NCBI GenBank assembly: GCA_011682595.1
Contig: JAACEH010000072.1
Span: 1-8,428, forward strand
Origin: Anaerolineaceae bacterium
GTDB lineage: Bacteria; Planctomycetota; Phycisphaerae; FEN-1346; JAACEH01
Reading direction: 5' to 3'
DNA: 8,428 nt
In this document: positions 1-6,149 of the stretch, in pieces
Layout: every line of letters begins with the position of its first letter
Position numbering within the stretch: position 1 is the first letter of the stretch
Program-made: the position numbers and the translations under genes
Notes under the pieces: model-generated
Database searches by the model: none
Told to the model about the DNA's origin: nothing
The model's input: the letters and a program-made list of their open reading frames with translations, nothing else

Positions 1-524
1 TGGGCGACCTGTATTCTCTGCTGCAACTTCGGGTGCTCGGCGAAGAAGCGGCACTCCAGCAGTCGCAACACGGTCATCAGGTCGCGCCACTCGCTGACCA
101 GGCCTTCGCTTCCGGTGATAATTTCCTTGGCTTCCTCGAAGCTGGCCTTGAGGTAATCCCTGGTGGCCATGGCGTCGAGGTCCTGTTCCAGGGCGGCGAT
201 GATTTTCGCAAACTCGCCGGCGTCCAGCCAGACGCCTTTGCACGCGGCGCAGCAATCGACGGCCAGGCCGGTCTCGGCGTAATCGACCGTGGCCATGTTG
301 AGGTCGCACCTGGGGCACTTTCGCGGCCGCGGTGAAATGCGGAAACTGTCCGCCTGCTTCCAGAGGTCGAAGTCCCGCCAGGCGAGGCTCGGATCGGCCT
401 CGTCCTTGGCCTTGCGCAGCTCGTCGTGAGCGAACCAGACGCCCTTGCACTGCGGGCACTCGTCGATCTCGGCCTGCTCCAGCTCGCGGGTCTGCATCTC
501 CTGGCTACAATTCGGACACTTCAT
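1..524 (-). CDS. Twin TFIIB-type zinc-ribbon protein, partial (C-terminus off window)
   Basis: The ATG is at 522-524 and 174 codons are visible before the window edge, so the C-terminus is missing. A Shine-Dalgarno GGGAGA (535-540) lies 10 nt upstream of the start. The protein begins MKCPNC and carries two copies of the zf-TFIIB (YjdM-like) pattern. The first is C3-x2-C6 with C23-x2-C26 followed by KGVWF. The second is C70-x2-C73 with C92-x2-C95 followed by KGVWLDAGEF. The CPxC...CxxCKGVWxDxxE arrangement is the family signature and should bind one Zn per ribbon. A charged helical tail follows from about residue 106, with alternating acidic and aliphatic residues. No catalytic motif is visible. 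Proteins with this domain are mostly uncharacterised; nucleic-acid or protein binding is only inferred. The domain call is firm and the cellular role is unknown. Confidence 0.88.
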   Translation of the reverse strand, partial: MKCPNCSQEMQTRELEQAEIDECPQCKGVWFAHDELRKAKDEADPSLAWRDFDLWKQADSFRISPRPRKCPRCDLNMATVDYAETGLAVDCCAACKGVWLDAGEFAKIIAALEQDLDAMATRDYLKASFEEAKEIITGSEGLVSEWRDLMTVLRLLECRFFAEHPKLQQRIQVA

Positions 525-574
525 CGCAGGTTGTTCTCCCAATAGTTCGCCTCTTCAGCCCATTGGCGGCGTAC

Positions 575-606
575 CCGGCCGACCCCCCGCAACGTTCCGG
601 CCGACC
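575..606. repeat. Two direct copies of CCGGCCGACC
   Basis: CCGGCCGACC occurs at 575-584 and again at 597-606, start-to-start distance 22 bp, about two helical turns. Both copies fall between the predicted transcription start and the ATG of the zinc-ribbon gene, where an operator or leader element could act. In DNA this GC-rich, chance recurrence is possible. Confidence 0.45.
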
Positions 607-614
607 ACCATAAG

Positions 615-642
615 AATGTAACCGAATCGGGCGGCGAATCAA
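615..642 (-). promoter_or_regulatory. Candidate sigma70 promoter for the zinc-ribbon gene
   Basis: On the minus strand, TTGATT (642-637, 4 of 6 consensus bases) is followed after 16 bp by TACATT (620-615, 4 of 6). The predicted start near 608 would give a leader of about 84 nt. The match is weak and the only support beyond it is the position upstream of the gene. Confidence 0.3.
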
Positions 643-691
643 CAGTTTCCCGGCCGGGGGGGCGGGGCCGGATAACTTTCTTGCCCTGTGG

Positions 692-758
692 CACGGCCGG
701 TCTTGCCCGGCCGTGGTGAAGGCTCCATGGCTCTCGCCACGGCGGGCAAGCCCCGCCG
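692..758. repeat. Pair of inverted REP-like GC hairpins
   Basis: Hairpin one has perfect 9-bp arms CACGGCCGG (692-700) and CCGGCCGTG (707-715) around the loop TCTTGC. Hairpin two has 7-bp arms CGGCGGG (740-746) and CCCGCCG (752-758) around CAAGC. Read in reverse complement, hairpin two carries CTTGCCCGCCGTGG, against CTTGCCCGGCCGTGG in hairpin one, a single-base indel. The two are therefore inverted copies of one element, the layout of a REP/BIME pair. No poly-T follows either, so they are not standard terminators. Confidence 0.6.
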
Positions 759-887
759 CGGGCACACATCATTGTGGCGCTTATTTTAGCGACGCGAACT
801 ATTTTCCGGTCCCCGACAGGTTCGCGGGGTTAAAATGCCCCGGTAGGTGGCTTCCAGTGATTCTCTTTACAGAAGGAGGGCCTGACA

Positions 888-2145
888 GTGAGACGGCATG
901 ATTTCTTGGCAGCCTGGACGATTGTTATTGTGGTGGCGGTGGCCGCTGTGCCGCTGTTGATCGGGAGAAACGCGACGGCAGCAGATCGCAAGCCCCGGTG
1001 CGCTCGGCAAATCCGACGAAGAAAAGGAACTGTACGCCAAGTGGGCCGAGGCCATACCCAAGCACCTGGCCGGGTGGACGGCTCACAAGGAGAAGTGGGA
1101 CGAGTCGATCGGTTGGCATGAAGCGCCGATGCTGCGGGGCCTGGTCCGCGGCTATGCCTGGAGCCGTGACCCCAAGTGGCTGAAGCCCCTGTGCGAGCAC
1201 ATCGACATCCTGATGTCGCGTTTGAAGGTCGAGCCCATCAAGGGCGACCCCAGCGGCAAGGCCTACCCCGGTTGGGGCCATTCGATTACCGGCGAGGCGC
1301 TGATCCTGGAACCGATCCTGGAGTTCGTCGAGCTGGCCCAGACCGACCAGAAGATGCCGAGTGAGTACAGGAAGAAGGCCGAGGAATATCTGAAAAGGAT
1401 CGACCCGGTCCTGATCACCAAGTGGGCCGAGGCGGGCCGCTGGGCCGAGACGCACATGAATTGCGGCACTTACATCGAGGGCATCACGTTGCCGCACAAC
1501 AAGAACGCGCATGTGGGGATGATGTTGCTGGTGGCCTCTCGTGTGACGCCGAGTCCCCAGCGGCGGGCCGACTACCTGGACAAGGCCGCCAAGCTGGCCC
1601 GCAGGTGGCGGAAATTCCTGAAGGTCAAGGACGACCGCTACATCTGGCACTACTGGGACGCCGCGGGACGCTGGGACTACAACGAAAAGGGCGCCAGCAA
1701 GCACTGGACCAGCCTGGAGCATCGCAGCTATGCCGTCAGCGACACCAACTTCGTGGCCGCCGCGTACGACCATGGATTGGTCTTTGACCGCAACGACATC
1801 GAGATGCACTGCCGCACGCTCCTGAAAGAGATCTGGAACGGCGATAAGGACAATCCCAAGTACCGGGCCATGGGCTGGTTCAATTCGAAGTACGTCAACT
1901 GCACGGTGTTGACGGGCCTGGCCCGGTTCGACCCGACGATCATGGAACTTTGGGGCAAGCTGGTTGGCGAGACGGCGGCGGGTTGGGGTGGTATTTCAGG
2001 AGTGCCGACCTACCTGCTGGCCAAGCGGGCCGGGCTGACCTTCGAGCGGCGGCACAAGGCCAGCGGCGAGTTTCTCAAGAAGGCCTTACAGGAGAAGTCA
2101 CCGAAGAAAAAGGCCGATCCGGCCGATCGGCCCGTTGTCGAATGA
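888..2145 (+). CDS. Secreted alpha-helical (alpha/alpha-barrel-like) protein, apparent frameshift
   Basis: The GTG start at 888 has a strong Shine-Dalgarno (AAGGAGGG, 873-880) 7 nt upstream. The first frame gives a signal peptide: MRRH, then a hydrophobic core (about residues 6-26), then a likely Ala-x-Ala cleavage site near residue 32. That frame turns to nonsense and stops at 1121. The frame holding the real domain is closed by TGA at 958-960, is open from 961 to 2145, and has no ATG, GTG or TTG before 1129. A +1 shift at CCCC (993-996) joins them into about 418 residues, reading ...NATAADRKP-GALGKSDEEKELY. The mature part is helical and rich in Trp, Tyr and His, with blocks GWHEAPMLRG (around 76-85), HMNCGTYIEGITLPHNKNAH (from about 189) and EHRSYAVSDTNF (around 277). 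It looks like the alpha/alpha-toroid folds of polysaccharide lyases and uronyl epimerases, but I cannot name a family and the activity is unknown. The tail is Lys-rich (KKALQEKSPKKK). Confidence 0.72.
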
Positions 2146-2151
2146 CAACGG
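2132..2151 (+). other. Hairpin overlapping the stop codon of the secreted-protein gene
   Basis: CCGTTGTC (2132-2139) and GACAACGG (2144-2151) are perfectly complementary around the loop GAAT. The TGA stop (2143-2145) lies partly in the loop and partly in the 3' arm. There is no T-run after it, so it is not a terminator by itself. It may protect the 3' end of the mRNA or be incidental. Confidence 0.5.
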
Positions 2152-2179
2152 CCGGGCCGAGAGTTGACGGACCCCGGGC

Positions 2180-2220
2180 AGCGGCGCGCTATCGCTGGCA
2201 GCGCGCCGCTTGCTTTTTTT
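2180..2220 (+). terminator. Intrinsic terminator
   Basis: An 11-bp perfect stem (AGCGGCGCGCT 2180-2190 with AGCGCGCCGCT 2200-2210) encloses a 9-nt loop. After TGC a run of seven T follows (2214-2220). It lies 35 bp after the stop of the secreted-protein gene and insulates it from the downstream esterase gene. It also shows that reading the esterase frame from 2210 would place its start inside a terminator. Confidence 0.9.
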
Positions 2221-2311
2221 GTCTTGTGCTTGTGGCGACGGCAACAATAATGTGCGCTGCGATTCGGCGAGCGATGGCCGACCTCGACCCGGCGTGAAAG
2301 GGATATTCCCT

Positions 2312-4156
2312 GTGCTGAAAAAAGAGCCGTTGAAATGGGCCGGTCTTATTGTGCTGATAATCCTGGCGGCCGTAGTTGTCTGGTTCAGGCGCCAAGGCCC
2401 TGTTGCGGACCCGGTGAACCAGCCGACCACGGCGACAATCTGGCAAGAGGCCGAGGACTACGATAATCCGGTGGCCCGCAACCATCGTTTTCCTTGGCGC
2501 AGGGCGCCGGCCTCAAACGGTATTACGCTCAACCCCGAGCGAATTGACGAGCCGGGCGAAAGTATTGAATACTCGTTGACGATCAGCGAACCTGTTGCCG
2601 ACGCGCAAGTGGTGTTCCGTTTCGCTCGTCTGCCGTGGGGCGAACAGATTCCACCGGGACAGTTCAGCGTGGAGTTGCGGGGCAACGGAAAGACGATTCG
2701 CCGAGAGGTTGCCTTCGGCGACACCGGCGGCTGGGGCCGCAAGCCCGACCACTGGCGTCTCAAGCGCGTCGCCCTGGACGACCTGTCGGAGGGGGCCTGG
2801 ACGCTTCGCCTCAGCCCGGCAAATCGGTTTGCCAAGGTGGTCCTGGACGGTTTCTGGATCTGCCCTTCTACCCTTGTTGTGTCGGCCGAGGAGACCACGG
2901 ACCTGGGTCGCATTCGTTGCACCGACCGGGGCTGGTTCGGCCTCCAGAGGGGCGACGCCGTGATAAACCAGGTGTCCGGCCGGCCGCTGAACGTCGTGGG
3001 CCGCTGCTTTGACGGCCGCAAGTTGAAGGTCGCCGCCGCGGTGGAGGGTCTGAGGGATCCTCCGGCGGCAACTAAGCTGCCGCGGGGCAGCCTGGCGCCG
3101 GGCGAGCGGGTTGAGTTGAAACCTAACGGTCACGACAGCCGGCACGACAACGGCATCCGCACGGTCGGTTTCACGGTTCCCGCCGTGGATGACGGTGTGT
3201 ACACCCTGTTGCTGTCGGCCGAACATCCCCAGGGCAAGCTGGAAACATCGGTGGTGATGTTCGGCCACCGGTTGCTGACCGATCTGGACGCGTCGCTGGA
3301 GAAGCTGGAGCGCTACAAGCAGCGACTTGCCGCGCCGGGCGCCGCGGCGGCCGGGCAGTGCCTGGCCGACTTCCAGCACGCGATCGGCTACCTGAAACAC
3401 AATCGCCAGCTGCTGTCGGACTACACCTACGACATCGAAACGATTGTCCGCAACACGCGTCGGGTGATTGATCAGTACGACGAGACGATGCAGCGGCTGG
3501 AGGCCGGCCAAGCCCCCTACGCGGGCCGCACGGGCGACCTCCGCCGAGCGATGTTAATTGACGGCAAGATAATGCCCTATCGCGTCTTTGTGCCGAGCGG
3601 CTACGCCAAGGCAGAGAAGATTCCGCTGGTGGTCATGATTCACGGCGGCGGCGAAACCGAAGACATCTGGCCGGACATGGGCGACGGCGTAGCCCTGAAG
3701 GCCCTGCAGGAGCGCGGCTACCTGATGATCGCCCCGCGGCGCTGGCCCGAGGATGAAACATACGAGAAGCTGTTCGAGTTGCTGACCGCGCTGGTCGACC
3801 GCGAGTATCCGAAAGTTGACCGGCGGAGGATTTTTCTGGCCGGCCATTCGCGCGGCGGTTACGCCAGCTACGAACTTGCGGCCCGGCATCCCGGGAAGTT
3901 CCGGGCCATTGCCTGCATCAGCGGCGTGACCGACCCCAAGTGGGCAAAGCACCTCAAGGGCACCCCGGTCCTGCTGGCTCACGGCGAGAAGGACACCACG
4001 GTAGATCCGGAGAAGACCCGCCGCGTCGCCGCAGAACTGAAGCGGCTGGGATACGAGTACGAACTGTACCTCTATCCGGACCGCGACCACGCGCTCCGCG
4101 AACATGCCTCCCAGTACGTCAAGCTGGTCCTCGACTTCTTCGACAAGTACCGCTGA
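2312..4156 (+). CDS. Membrane-anchored carbohydrate-binding/alpha-beta hydrolase (esterase) fusion
   Basis: I choose GTG 2312, with AAAGGGA (2297-2303) 8 nt upstream, giving 614 residues. The same frame is open back to 2210, but that extra stretch begins in a terminator. GTG 2294 is an alternative without a good Shine-Dalgarno. Layout: KKEPLK then a membrane helix (about 8-25) and RR, so probably a signal anchor with the bulk outside the cytoplasm. A CBM6/35-like jelly roll follows, from WQEAEDYD (W44) to VVLDGFWI (about 176-182). Next are a beta-rich Ig-like stretch (about 190-320), a charged helical linker (about 321-405) and a hydrolase (about 415-614). The hydrolase shows oxyanion motif HGGG (H444), nucleophile elbow GHSRGG (S513), acid GEKD (D561) and DRDHAL (H593), a complete triad. 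This is the layout of feruloyl/acetyl-xylan esterase-like and PHB-depolymerase-like enzymes. A polysaccharide-deesterifying role is inferred; the substrate is unknown. Confidence 0.85.
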   Translation: MLKKEPLKWAGLIVLIILAAVVVWFRRQGPVADPVNQPTTATIWQEAEDYDNPVARNHRFPWRRAPASNGITLNPERIDEPGESIEYSLTISEPVADAQVVFRFARLPWGEQIPPGQFSVELRGNGKTIRREVAFGDTGGWGRKPDHWRLKRVALDDLSEGAWTLRLSPANRFAKVVLDGFWICPSTLVVSAEETTDLGRIRCTDRGWFGLQRGDAVINQVSGRPLNVVGRCFDGRKLKVAAAVEGLRDPPAATKLPRGSLAPGERVELKPNGHDSRHDNGIRTVGFTVPAVDDGVYTLLLSAEHPQGKLETSVVMFGHRLLTDLDASLEKLERYKQRLAAPGAAAAGQCLADFQHAIGYLKHNRQLLSDYTYDIETIVRNTRRVIDQYDETMQRLEAGQAPYAGRTGDLRRAMLIDGKIMPYRVFVPSGYAKAEKIPLVVMIHGGGETEDIWPDMGDGVALKALQERGYLMIAPRRWPEDETYEKLFELLTALVDREYPKVDRRRIFLAGHSRGGYASYELAARHPGKFRAIACISGVTDPKWAKHLKGTPVLLAHGEKDTTVDPEKTRRVAAELKRLGYEYELYLYPDRDHALREHASQYVKLVLDFFDKYR

Positions 4157-4212
4157 GCAGTGGCGAAATCACGTAGTTCATGCCGCCCGCCATTTTCTGG
4201 TTCGACAGAGCA
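4157..4212. other. Convergent junction without a strong terminator
   Basis: This 56-bp gap lies between the esterase stop and the metW stop, which face each other. The only palindrome is TGGCG (4161-4165) with CGCCA (4188-4192), loop 22 nt, followed by TTTT on the plus strand. This is too weak to call a terminator, so transcripts from both sides may run into each other. Confidence 0.4.
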
Positions 4213-4827
4213 CTACGATTGCAATTTTTCGATGAGGAAGATGGCCGTTGCGGCGCGGAGGTTCTCACACAGCGGCCGCATACGGTGGCCGTGGATCGAA
4301 AGAAAAATCTCGCTCAGCACGCGGACTTTCTCCTTGGCCACGAAGCGGCGAAAGTCCTTGACCGTCAACAGACGGACGTTCGGCGTGTCGTACCACTGGT
4401 AGGGCAGGTTTCGTGTCCGCGGCATGCGGCCACCCAGCAGCAGTTGCAGCCGGATCGACCAGTGGCCGAAGTTCGGGAAACTGATGATGGCCTGTCGGCC
4501 GACGCGGAGCATCTCGCGGACGACCTTCCTCGGTTTGAGCGCCTGCTGCAGGGTCTGGCTGAGGATGACCGTGTCGAAAGCCTGGTCGCCGTAGTAGCTC
4601 AGCCCTTCGAGCATGTCGCCGTGGAAGACGGCCAGTCCGCGGCCGACACACTCGATGACCCGGTCTTCGTTGATCTCCACGCCGCGAGCCACGACGTTCC
4701 TTTTCTCGACCAGTTCCTCCAGCAGCCGGCCGTCGCCGCAGCCCAGGTCGAGCACGCGGCTGTCCGGGGCGATCATCTCTTCGATCAGTTCGTAGTCGAC
4801 GCGGCGGCGCCGCTTGCCGGTGGTCAT
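4213..4827 (-). CDS. metW: MetW, methyltransferase-like methionine biosynthesis protein
   Basis: A 204-residue protein of full family length. It has the class I methyltransferase SAM-binding motif VLDLGCGDG (25-33), then acidic strand end GVEIN, HGDMLEGL, and the hallmark MetW blocks FDTVILSQTLQ, ISFPNFGHW and LPYQWYDTPNVRLLTVKDF. MetW proteins are encoded next to metX in many bacteria and are thought to partner or stimulate homoserine acyltransferase; direct methyltransferase activity has not been settled as far as I know. The ATG overlaps the metX stop as ATGA (4824-4827), with a Shine-Dalgarno AAAGGA (4836-4841) inside metX, so translation is probably coupled. It is the last gene of the metYXW unit. 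The gene converges with the esterase gene across 56 bp in which I see no strong terminator. Confidence 0.95.
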   Translation of the reverse strand: MTTGKRRRRVDYELIEEMIAPDSRVLDLGCGDGRLLEELVEKRNVVARGVEINEDRVIECVGRGLAVFHGDMLEGLSYYGDQAFDTVILSQTLQQALKPRKVVREMLRVGRQAIISFPNFGHWSIRLQLLLGGRMPRTRNLPYQWYDTPNVRLLTVKDFRRFVAKEKVRVLSEIFLSIHGHRMRPLCENLRAATAIFLIEKLQS

Positions 4828-6002
4828 CGGGTGAGTCCTTTCGCCACCGAGGCCAGGAAGCCGCGAATGGCCGCCTCCATCTGCTCGTTCGGCAGCAGGA
4901 AGGAGTCGTGCCCGTAGGTCGACGGAACCTCCAGAAAGGCGGCCGGGATGCCGTTGCCCTTCAGGGCCCGGACGATCTCCTTGGCTTCGACCGTCGGGTA
5001 AAGCCAGTCGCTGGTGAAGCTGATCACCAGGGCCCGGGTGTCCGGACGGATTCGCTCGAAGGCCGCCAGAAGCGACCCGCCGCCGTACCTGGTGGCCGGA
5101 TCGTAGTAGTCCATGGCCTTGCTGATGTACAGGTAGCTGTTGGCGTCGAAGCGCTTGATGAACGCGTCGCCCTGGTACTTCAGGTAACTCTCGACCTGAA
5201 ACTCGGTGCTGAAATCATAGCCGTAGCCCTCCTTCTCCTGCAGCCGGCGGCCAAACTTGTCGCGCATCGAGTGTTCGCTCAGGTAGGTGATGTGGGCGAT
5301 CATCCGGGCGATCGACAGCCCGGCCGTCGGCGCTTCGCCGCCGTAATAACGGCCCTCCTTCCAGTTCGGGTCCTTCATGATCGCCTGGCGGCCGACCTCG
5401 TCCAGGGCGATGTTCTGGGCGCTCTGACGCTGGGCCGTGGCGATCGGAATGATGCTGGCCACACGCTCCGGGAAGGCCAGGGGCCACTCCAGAACCTGCA
5501 TGCCGCCCATGCTGCCGCCGGCGATGCTCATCAGCCGCTCGATGCCCAGGTGCGTCACCAGCTCCGCCTGGGCCCGCACCATGTCGTTAATCGTCACCAC
5601 GGGGAAGTCCATGGCGTAGGGCCGGCCCGTGGCCGGGTTCGTGGAGGACGGCCCGGTCGAGCCCTTGCAGCCGCCGATGATGTTCGAGCAGATGACGAAG
5701 TAACGGTTCGTGTCGATCGGCTTGTCGGGGCCGATCATGATGTCCCACCAGCCCGGCTTGCGATCCTCGGCCGAGTGGTAACCCGCCACGTGGGCGTCGC
5801 CGGTCAGGGCGTGGACCACCAGCACCGCGTTGTTGCGAGCCTCGTTGAGCCGCCCGCAGGTCTCGTAGGTCAGCGTCACCGGGCCCAGCTTCTGCCCGCT
5901 CTCGAGCTGCATCTGGTTGGGCGGCTCGGCAAAGGTAAAACTCTGCGGCTTCACGATGCCGACGCTTTCGCCCCTGATTTCAACGTCGTCGTCGATCGAC
6001 AT
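4824..6002 (-). CDS. metX: Homoserine O-acetyltransferase (MetX)
   Basis: This alpha/beta-hydrolase-fold enzyme transfers an acyl group, normally acetyl from acetyl-CoA, to homoserine in the cytoplasm, activating it for sulfhydrylation. With ATG 6000-6002 it has 392 residues, normal for the family, and begins MSIDDDVEIRGESVGIV. GGAG (6013-6016) lies 10 nt upstream. The frame is open a further 46 codons to 6140, but that part crosses three hairpins and looks unlike MetX, so I reject the longer start. Family motifs: FTFAEP, LTYETCGRLN, NAVLVVHALTGD, GCKGSTGPSSTNPATGRPY and DFPVVTINDMVRAQ. The nucleophile is in GGSMGG (S164), the acid is D332 in TSDWLYP, and the base is H365 in YGHDSF. The acetyl versus succinyl donor cannot be fixed by eye. 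It lies between metY and metW. Confidence 0.95.
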   Translation of the reverse strand: MSIDDDVEIRGESVGIVKPQSFTFAEPPNQMQLESGQKLGPVTLTYETCGRLNEARNNAVLVVHALTGDAHVAGYHSAEDRKPGWWDIMIGPDKPIDTNRYFVICSNIIGGCKGSTGPSSTNPATGRPYAMDFPVVTINDMVRAQAELVTHLGIERLMSIAGGSMGGMQVLEWPLAFPERVASIIPIATAQRQSAQNIALDEVGRQAIMKDPNWKEGRYYGGEAPTAGLSIARMIAHITYLSEHSMRDKFGRRLQEKEGYGYDFSTEFQVESYLKYQGDAFIKRFDANSYLYISKAMDYYDPATRYGGGSLLAAFERIRPDTRALVISFTSDWLYPTVEAKEIVRALKGNGIPAAFLEVPSTYGHDSFLLPNEQMEAAIRGFLASVAKGLTR

Positions 6003-6050
6003 CGCCTCTTTGCTCCAACGGTTGCGCTGCTTATCGACTAAGGTGGGTGC

Positions 6051-6129
6051 CACGGTCTGACCAAAGGTCAGGCCGTGATCATCTCCCCCCGATAGAATCG
6101 GGGTCATGGCCTGGCTGCGCCAGACCATG
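6051..6129. repeat. Three consecutive hairpins in the metY-metX gap
   Basis: H1 has 12-bp arms (6051-6062 and 6066-6077), loop AAA, one T-G wobble. H2 has CCCCGAT (6087-6093) and ATCGGGG (6097-6103), loop AGA. H3 has arms 6105-6115 and 6119-6129, loop TGC, one mismatch on the plus strand that becomes a G-T wobble on the minus strand. H1 contains GGTCAGACCGTG on the minus strand and H3 contains GCCAGACCATG on the plus strand, so the outer two look like inverted relatives around H2. They lie in the transcribed gap and could modulate metX expression or mRNA stability, or be a dispersed palindromic repeat. No poly-T tail is present. Confidence 0.6.
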
Positions 6130-6149
6130 GCGCCCCGCAACTGTCTGGG

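Larger units (their letters stand above)
525..887. other. Gene-free spacer between divergent genes
   Basis: No convincing coding frame is present; the short ORFs here lack family features and ribosome binding sites. The stretch separates two divergently transcribed genes, so it should hold promoters for both. I see a weak minus-strand promoter candidate, two 10-bp direct repeats and two inverted GC hairpins, each listed separately. For the plus-strand gene a TAAAAT at 831-836 could be a -10 box, but no -35 lies at a proper distance. A small hairpin (CCCCG 811-815 with CGGGG 825-829) sits just before it. Confidence 0.6.

Noticed and set aside
831..836. TAAAAT as -10 box of the secreted-protein gene
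   Set aside because: No -35 hexamer lies 15-19 bp upstream, so I do not call a promoter.
925..1809. Minus-strand open frame of 294 codons
   Set aside because: It is the antisense of the secreted-protein gene. High GC opens the complementary frame; the translation is Val/Gln/Arg-rich without motifs.
2210..2311. N-terminal extension of the esterase (MLFLSCACGDGNNN)
   Set aside because: It begins at a TTG in the terminator tail, is not hydrophobic in the right way and has no Shine-Dalgarno.
2513..3511. Minus-strand open frame of 332 codons
   Set aside because: Antisense of the esterase fusion, whose plus-strand frame has clear domain motifs and a complete triad.
4161..4196. Possible terminator after the esterase gene
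   Set aside because: Only 5 bp of stem with a 22-nt loop and four T.
4908..6041. Plus-strand open frame of 377 codons
   Set aside because: Antisense of metX; no family features, while metX is unmistakable.
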